Shown here in pieces: positions 34,198 to 39,982 of a DNA stretch of 39,982 nt. Source of the stretch: Actinomycetales bacterium (GTDB lineage: Bacteria; Actinomycetota; Actinomycetes; Actinomycetales; Microbacteriaceae). The notes beneath the pieces are model-generated. The model searched no databases. It worked only from the letters and a program-made list of their open reading frames with translations, and was not told the DNA's origin. Numbering within the stretch: the stretch's first letter is position 1; every line of letters starts with the position of its first letter. The position numbers and the translations under genes are program-made. Where the stretch lies: the NCBI GenBank assembly GCA_015655415.1, contig JAATFB010000033.1:1-39982 (forward strand), written 5' to 3'.

Positions 34198-34291
34198 CGG
34201 CGGATGGGCGACAGCCGGACGGGCTACAGGCAGACGGCGGACGGGCTACAGCCGGACGCCAGCCGGACGGATGGCAGGCAGGTGGCGGGTG

Positions 34292-35575
34292 TCAGCCGAT
34301 GCGCTCCACGACGAGGGGACGGCGCTCCGGCGCGGAATCCGCGATGTCCCAGGCGCCATCGAGCGCATCGAGCGCGCGCTCGAACCGCACCGGATCGTCC
34401 GTGGCGAGCGTGAAGAGGGGATCGCCCGCCGCCACCGTGTCGCCCACCTTGGCGTGCAGGTCGACACCCGCGGCGTGCAGCACCGGGTCCTGGCGACGGG
34501 CGCGCCCCGCGCCGAGGCGCCATGCCGCGATGCCGAAAGCGAGCGCGTCCTGGCGGGAGACGACGCCGTCACGGGATGCCGACACGGTGTGGGTCTCGCG
34601 AGGACGCGGAAGCGGGGCGTCCGGATCGCCGTCCTGGGCCCGGATGAGCGCGCGCCACGAGTCCATGGCTCGGCCGGAGCGCAGCGCGTGCTCCACGTCG
34701 GCGTCCGGCTGTCCGACGAGTCGGAGCATCTCACGGGCGAGCGCCAGCGTGAGCTCGACGACGTCCTCGGGGCCGCCGCCGGCGAGCACCTCGATCGACT
34801 CCCGCACCTCGTTGGCATTGCCGATCGCCCGGCCCAACGGCGCGTTCATGTCGGTGAGCAGGGCGGATGTCGCCACTCCGGCATCCGCCCCGAGCTCCAC
34901 CATGGTGCGTGCGAGCTGGCGGGCCCGCTCGATATCGCGCATGAACGCACCGGAGCCGAACTTCACATCGAGCACCAGAGCCCCGGTGCCCTCGGCGATC
35001 TTCTTGCTCATGATCGAGGAGGCGATCAGCGGGATCGCCTCGACCGTCCCCGTGATGTCGCGAAGGGCGTAGAGCTTCTTGTCGGCCGGCACGAGCCCGG
35101 CGCCCGCGGCGCAGATCGCGCCGCCCACGTCGCGCAGCTGCGCGAAGAGCTCCTCGGTGGTCAGCGACGCACGCCAGCCGGAGATGCTCTCCAGCTTGTC
35201 GAGCGTGCCACCGGTGTGCCCGAGTCCGCGTCCGGACAGCTGCGGCACCGCCACGCCGAAGGATGCCACCAGTGGCACGAGCGGCAGCGTGATCTTGTCG
35301 CCCACGCCGCCCGTCGAATGCTTGTCGACCGTCGGCTTGCCGAGATCGGCGAAGCTCATCCGCTCGCCGCTGGCGATCATCGCGATGGTGAGGTCACGGA
35401 TCTCGCGGCGCGTCATGCCGTTGAGCAGCACGGCCATCGCCCAGGCCGACATCTGCTCATCGGCGACGTAGCCGCGCGTGTATGCGTCGACGAGCCAGTG
35501 GATCTCGGCGGTGGTGAGCTCGCCATGGTCGCGTTTCGACTTGATCAGGTCGACGGCGTCGAACGCCTCAGGCAT
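34292..35575 (-). CDS. deoA: Thymidine phosphorylase
   Basis: 427 residues of the thymidine/pyrimidine nucleoside phosphorylase class II family. Signatures: VDLIKSKRDHGELTTAEI, the phosphate-binding KHSTGGVGDKITLPLVPLVASFG, SGRGLGHTGGTLDKLESI, and the substrate loop PADKKLYALRDITGTVEAIPLIASSIMSKKIAEG. The C-terminal domain (VHAAGVDLHAKVGDTVAAGDPLFTL-like) is complete. It splits thymidine and deoxyuridine into base and deoxyribose-1-phosphate. The start overlaps the end of cdd by 8 bases, so they form one operon with the upstream ABC transporter. Confidence 0.94.
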   Translation of the reverse strand: MPEAFDAVDLIKSKRDHGELTTAEIHWLVDAYTRGYVADEQMSAWAMAVLLNGMTRREIRDLTIAMIASGERMSFADLGKPTVDKHSTGGVGDKITLPLVPLVASFGVAVPQLSGRGLGHTGGTLDKLESISGWRASLTTEELFAQLRDVGGAICAAGAGLVPADKKLYALRDITGTVEAIPLIASSIMSKKIAEGTGALVLDVKFGSGAFMRDIERARQLARTMVELGADAGVATSALLTDMNAPLGRAIGNANEVRESIEVLAGGGPEDVVELTLALAREMLRLVGQPDADVEHALRSGRAMDSWRALIRAQDGDPDAPLPRPRETHTVSASRDGVVSRQDALAFGIAAWRLGAGRARRQDPVLHAAGVDLHAKVGDTVAAGDPLFTLATDDPVRFERALDALDGAWDIADSAPERRPLVVERIG

Positions 35576-35993
35576 GGAACTCCTCGAGATCGCGGGGGCC
35601 GAAGGCGTCCGGCAGCACCTCGTCGATGGTGCGGATGCCGTACCCGGTCTCCAGCATCATGCCGGAGACCGAGTGCTCGTACAGCAGCTGACGGCAGCGG
35701 CCGCACGGCATGATGACCTCGCCGTCGCCGTTCACGCAGGTGAAGGCCACCAGCTGGCCGCCGCCGGTCATGTGCAGCATGGAGACGAGCGAGCACTCCG
35801 CGCACAGGGTGAGCCCGTAGCTCGCGTTCTCCACGTTGCATCCTGCGACCAGACGGCCGTCGGTCGCGAGCGCCGCCGCGCCCACAGGAAACCGTGAATA
35901 GGGCACGTACGCCCGTCTCATGGCCTCCTCGGCCTCGGTGCGCAGCGCGCCCCAGTCGATCTCGCCCGAGAAGGGCGTGGCTTCCTCGCTCAT
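35568..35993 (-). CDS. cdd: Cytidine deaminase
   Basis: 141 residues from ATG 35993 (MSEEATPF). Zinc site and catalysis: C64-A-E66 in LTLCAECS, and C97 and C100 in MPCGRCRQ; substrate-binding NVENASYG at 53-60. This is the small homotetrameric type. It turns cytidine and deoxycytidine into uridine forms, deoxyuridine being a DeoA substrate. The upstream permease gene ends at 36052 and deoA begins within its last codons. A longer start at 36026 is possible but adds no family sequence. Confidence 0.94.
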   Translation of the reverse strand: MSEEATPFSGEIDWGALRTEAEEAMRRAYVPYSRFPVGAAALATDGRLVAGCNVENASYGLTLCAECSLVSMLHMTGGGQLVAFTCVNGDGEVIMPCGRCRQLLYEHSVSGMMLETGYGIRTIDEVLPDAFGPRDLEEFHA

Positions 35994-36051
35994 CGTCTCG
36001 TCATATCCTGTTCGTCTCGCGCCCACGCGACCGCCCCGCCGACGGCCGCTC

Positions 36052-37343
36052 TCAGGACTTGATGTACGGCTTGCCGTCCGCCGCGGGACCGCGCACGTAC
36101 CCCACGAACCCGGCCACGGCGAGGATGGTGACGACGTACGGCAGCATGAGCAGGAACTCGCTGGGCACCGGGGAGCCCACGGCGGCGAGCGTGTACTGCA
36201 GGTTGCTGGCGAAGCCGAACAGCAGCGCGGCGAGCGTGGCGCGGATCGGATCCCATCTGCCGAAGATCACCGCCGCGAGGGCGATGTAGCCCTGGCCGCC
36301 GGTCATGTCCTCCGTGAACGACCCGACCGATCCGAGCGTGAAATAGGCTCCGCCTAGACCGACGATCGCGCCCGCGAGGGAGACGTTCCAGAACCGGGTC
36401 CCCGCCACGTTGATGCCCACGGTGTCGGCCGCCTGCGGGTGCTCCCCCACCGAGCGCAGGCGCAGCCCCCACCGGGTGTGGAAGAGCCCGACGTAGACGG
36501 CCGCCACCGCGATGTACATCAGGTAGACGATGATCGACTGGTCGAAGAGCACCGGGCCGATGACGGGGATGGCGCTCAGACCCGGGATCGGGATCGCCGG
36601 CAGCAGCGGCGGGTGATTGAGCAGGGTCGCGTCCTTCGCGAGAACCTGGCTGTACAGGAAGTTGGTCAGGCCGAGCACGAGCACGTTGATCACGACGCCG
36701 ACGATCACCTGGTCGACGTAGTACTTGATGGCGAACGCGGCGAGCACGAACGAGACGAGCACCCCGGCCACCAGGGCGGCGAGCAGGCCCAGCCACAGCG
36801 ACCGCGTCATGCTCGCCACCACGGCGGCCAGGAAGGCGCCGCCGAGCAGCTGCCCCTCTATGGCGATGTTCACCACGCCGCTGCGCTCGGACAGCACGCC
36901 GCCCATCGCTCCGAAGATGTACGGAACGCTCAGGCTCACCGTTCCCAGCAGCAGGCTGGTGATCGGCAGAGGCCGCGAGCCCGCCCCGGCCGCCCAGGTG
37001 AGGAACGTCACCACGAACAGGAACGCGAACACGCCCGAATACCCCAGCGGCACCCGCGCGAGGCGGACCACCAGCCACCAGCTCACGGCCGCAAGCACGG
37101 CCAGCAGCACGGTGAGCACGACGCAGGTCGCGGTGGTGGGAAGCACGAGCTGCGGCAGGCTGGGTGCCACCCGGCCCCCGGCGAATGTGAACGTCGTCTC
37201 TCCGCCGCGGCGGAACACCACGAACAGCACGATCGACAGCACCGCGACCGCGGTGAGGATGACCGGCGTCTTGATGCTGCGCACGACCTTCTTCTCGAGA
37301 ACGATCGGCGAGGCATCCGGCTTCGAGTGATCGGCGGTGGTCG

Positions 37344-37347
<4 letters not shown>
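36052..37347 (-). CDS. Nucleoside ABC transporter permease (BmpA-system, second)
   Basis: 431 residues from GTG 37347, overlapping the first permease stop (GTGA). About ten membrane segments. The BPD_transp_2 signature region includes VPYIFGAMGGVLSERSGVVNIAIEGQLLGGAF and LRSVGEHPQAADTVGINVAGTRFWNVSLAGAIVGLGGAYFTLGS. The ExRSGxxNIxxEG block is characteristic of nucleoside-uptake systems such as NupQ/YufQ. An N-terminal extension with three extra hydrophobic stretches (about 25-150) precedes the core. It operates with the first permease and the ATPase. Confidence 0.9.
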
Positions 37348-38692
<1,345 letters not shown>

Positions 38693-38696
<4 letters not shown>

Positions 38697-39982
38697 GCTG
38701 CCTCTCCTCTCGGGTCGGCGTCGTGGCCGGCGCCGGAGGACGGCGGCGTCGGCAGGTTCCCGGCATCCGGACGCTCCCCCGCCATCATGATCCCGAGTGT
38801 CTCGCGATCGGTTCCCGCCGGCACGATCCCCACGATGCCGCCTCGATACATCACCGCGATGCGATCCGCCAGCGCGTCGACCTCGTCGAGCTCGCTCGAG
38901 ACCACGATCACCGGGATCCCGGAGTCCCGTGCCTCCACGATCCGCCGGTGCACGAACTCGATCGAGCCGACGTCGAGACCGCGGGTGGGCTGGGCAGCCA
39001 CGAGCAGCCTCAGCTCGCGGCTCAGCTCGCGCGCCAGCACGACCTTCTGCTGATTGCCGCCGGAGAGCGTCCCGACCGGCGTGTCGATGCTCTGCGCGCG
39101 CACGTCGAACTCGGCGACCTTGTCGGCGGCGAACCTCCTGAGGTACGCGAGCTGCAGCGTTCCGCCCCTGACGAAGGGCGGTCCGTCGGATCGGTCGAGC
39201 ATGAGGTTCTCGGCGATGGAGAAGGCGCCGATCAGACCGTCCTCGTTGCGGTCCTCGGGGACGAAGCCGACGCCGGCCTCCAGCACCCTGCGCACGCTCG
39301 AGCCGGTGAGCGGCCTGCCGTCCAGGAGCACCTCGCCCTCCACCTGGTCCTGCAGACCGAGCAGCGCCTCGGTCAGCTCGGTCTGCCCGTTGCCCTGGAC
39401 CCCGGCGATCGCGAGGATCTCTCCGGATCTCACGTCGAAGCTCACGTCGTTCACCACGAGCTGGCCGACGGGATCGATCACGGTGAGCCCGCGAACCCGA
39501 AGCGCCGCCTCTGCCGGCCGAGCCGGCTTCTTCCGCACGGTCAGCTCCACCGACCGGCCGACCATGAGCGACGCCAGCTCGGAGTTGCTCGCGGTGGGGG
39601 ATGCCTCCCCGACCACCTTGCCGAGCCTCATGACGGTGATCCGATCGGCGACCTCGCGCACCTCGCGCAGCTTGTGCGTGATGAAGACGATCGCCGTCCC
39701 CGCATCGCGAAGCTGTCGCATGATCGCCATCAGCTCGTCGGTCTCCTGCGGCGTCAGCACCGCGGTCGGCTCGTCGAAGACGAGCACCTTCGCGTCGCGG
39801 GAGAGCGCCTTGATGATCTCGACCCGCTGCTGCACGCCGACGGGCAGGTCCTCGATGCGGGCGTCCGGATCGACGTCGAAGCCGAACCGCGCCGAGATGC
39901 GGCGCACGGTCTCGCGGGCCGCGGCGAGGTCGAGCCTGCCACCGGCCTTCGTCGTCTCGTGACCGAGCATCACGTTCTCGGC
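38693..39982 (-). CDS. Nucleoside ABC transporter ATPase, double NBD (5' end cut by window)
   Basis: The frame is open to the right window edge; the first Walker A (NBD1) is outside. Seen here: NBD1 signature VGVQQRVEIIKAL, Walker B VLVFDEPTAVLTPQE, and the switch histidine in FITHKLREV. The whole NBD2 is present: IAGVQGNGQTELTEAL (Walker A with Q in place of K), VGFVPEDRNEDGL, LSGGNQQKVVLAREL and LLVAAQPTRGLDVGS. Degenerate NBD2 Walker A is normal in sugar and nucleoside importers with tandem NBDs (RbsA, NupO type). It should energise the two permeases. The substrate-binding lipoprotein gene, if present, is beyond the window. Confidence 0.92.

Overview
The window looks like chromosomal DNA of a high-GC actinobacterium, most likely a member of the Microbacteriaceae. 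I infer this from the strong G/C bias at third codon positions, the frequent GTG starts, the ATGA/GTGA gene overlaps and the gene order. From about 7.1 kb onward the backbone follows an order known from Mycobacterium tuberculosis (purE-purK-gtrA-like-PH protein-birA-accD5-accE5-maf-accA3 ... lpdA ... deoD-pmmB ... add-deoA-cdd). That comparison is from memory, not from a search.

Layout. (1) 1-7.1 kb is a patchwork next to an LCP cell-wall gene: the start of an IS630-type transposase, a scrap of IS256 transposase joined to the C-terminal end of a lectin-like beta-propeller, two surface-polysaccharide genes (a sugar-nucleotide epimerase overlapping a membrane acyltransferase), about 1 kb of unassignable DNA, an IS21-family element (istB intact, istA with a one-base frameshift) and a decayed IS3 orfA. 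(2) 7.1-12.3 kb: purK-purE-LCP operon, a GtrA membrane protein, and birA with a PH-domain membrane protein. (3) 12.3-14.6 kb: a secreted GH25 muramidase with a long repeat tail, lodged between birA and accD and apparently more AT-rich than its neighbours. (4) 14.6-24.1 kb: acyl-CoA carboxylase accD-accE, a two-component operon with an extra degenerate sensor-like protein, an RlmD/TrmA-type RNA methyltransferase, Maf, and biotinylated accA. (5) 24.2-28.3 kb: LpdA-type flavoprotein lacking redox cysteines, purine nucleoside phosphorylase and a phosphohexo/pentomutase. (6) 28.4-30.3 kb: MarR regulator plus MFS exporter behind a promoter that carries a perfect palindrome. (7) 30.4-40 kb: PTS IIB and IIA without a IIC, adenosine deaminase, a DUF559/AbiEi-like protein set among palindromic repeats, thymidine phosphorylase, cytidine deaminase and a nucleoside-type ABC transporter (two permeases and a partial ATPase).

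How it works together. birA, accD, accE and accA together make and charge an acyl-CoA carboxylase. The ABC transporter, cdd, deoA, add, pnp and the mutase form a complete route for taking up nucleosides, deaminating or phosphorolysing them, and passing pentose-1-phosphate to central metabolism. LCP, GtrA, the epimerase, the acyltransferase and the GH25 enzyme all point to cell-envelope glycan assembly and remodelling.

The most unusual signals are intergenic. A dispersed hairpin family with GAGAAGCC...GGCTTCTC arms occurs about four times, beside short tandem repeats, and surrounds the DUF559-type gene. A separate 30-bp direct repeat lies at 24.15-24.22 kb. The marR promoter is overlaid by an 18-bp perfect palindrome and appears to give a leaderless mRNA.
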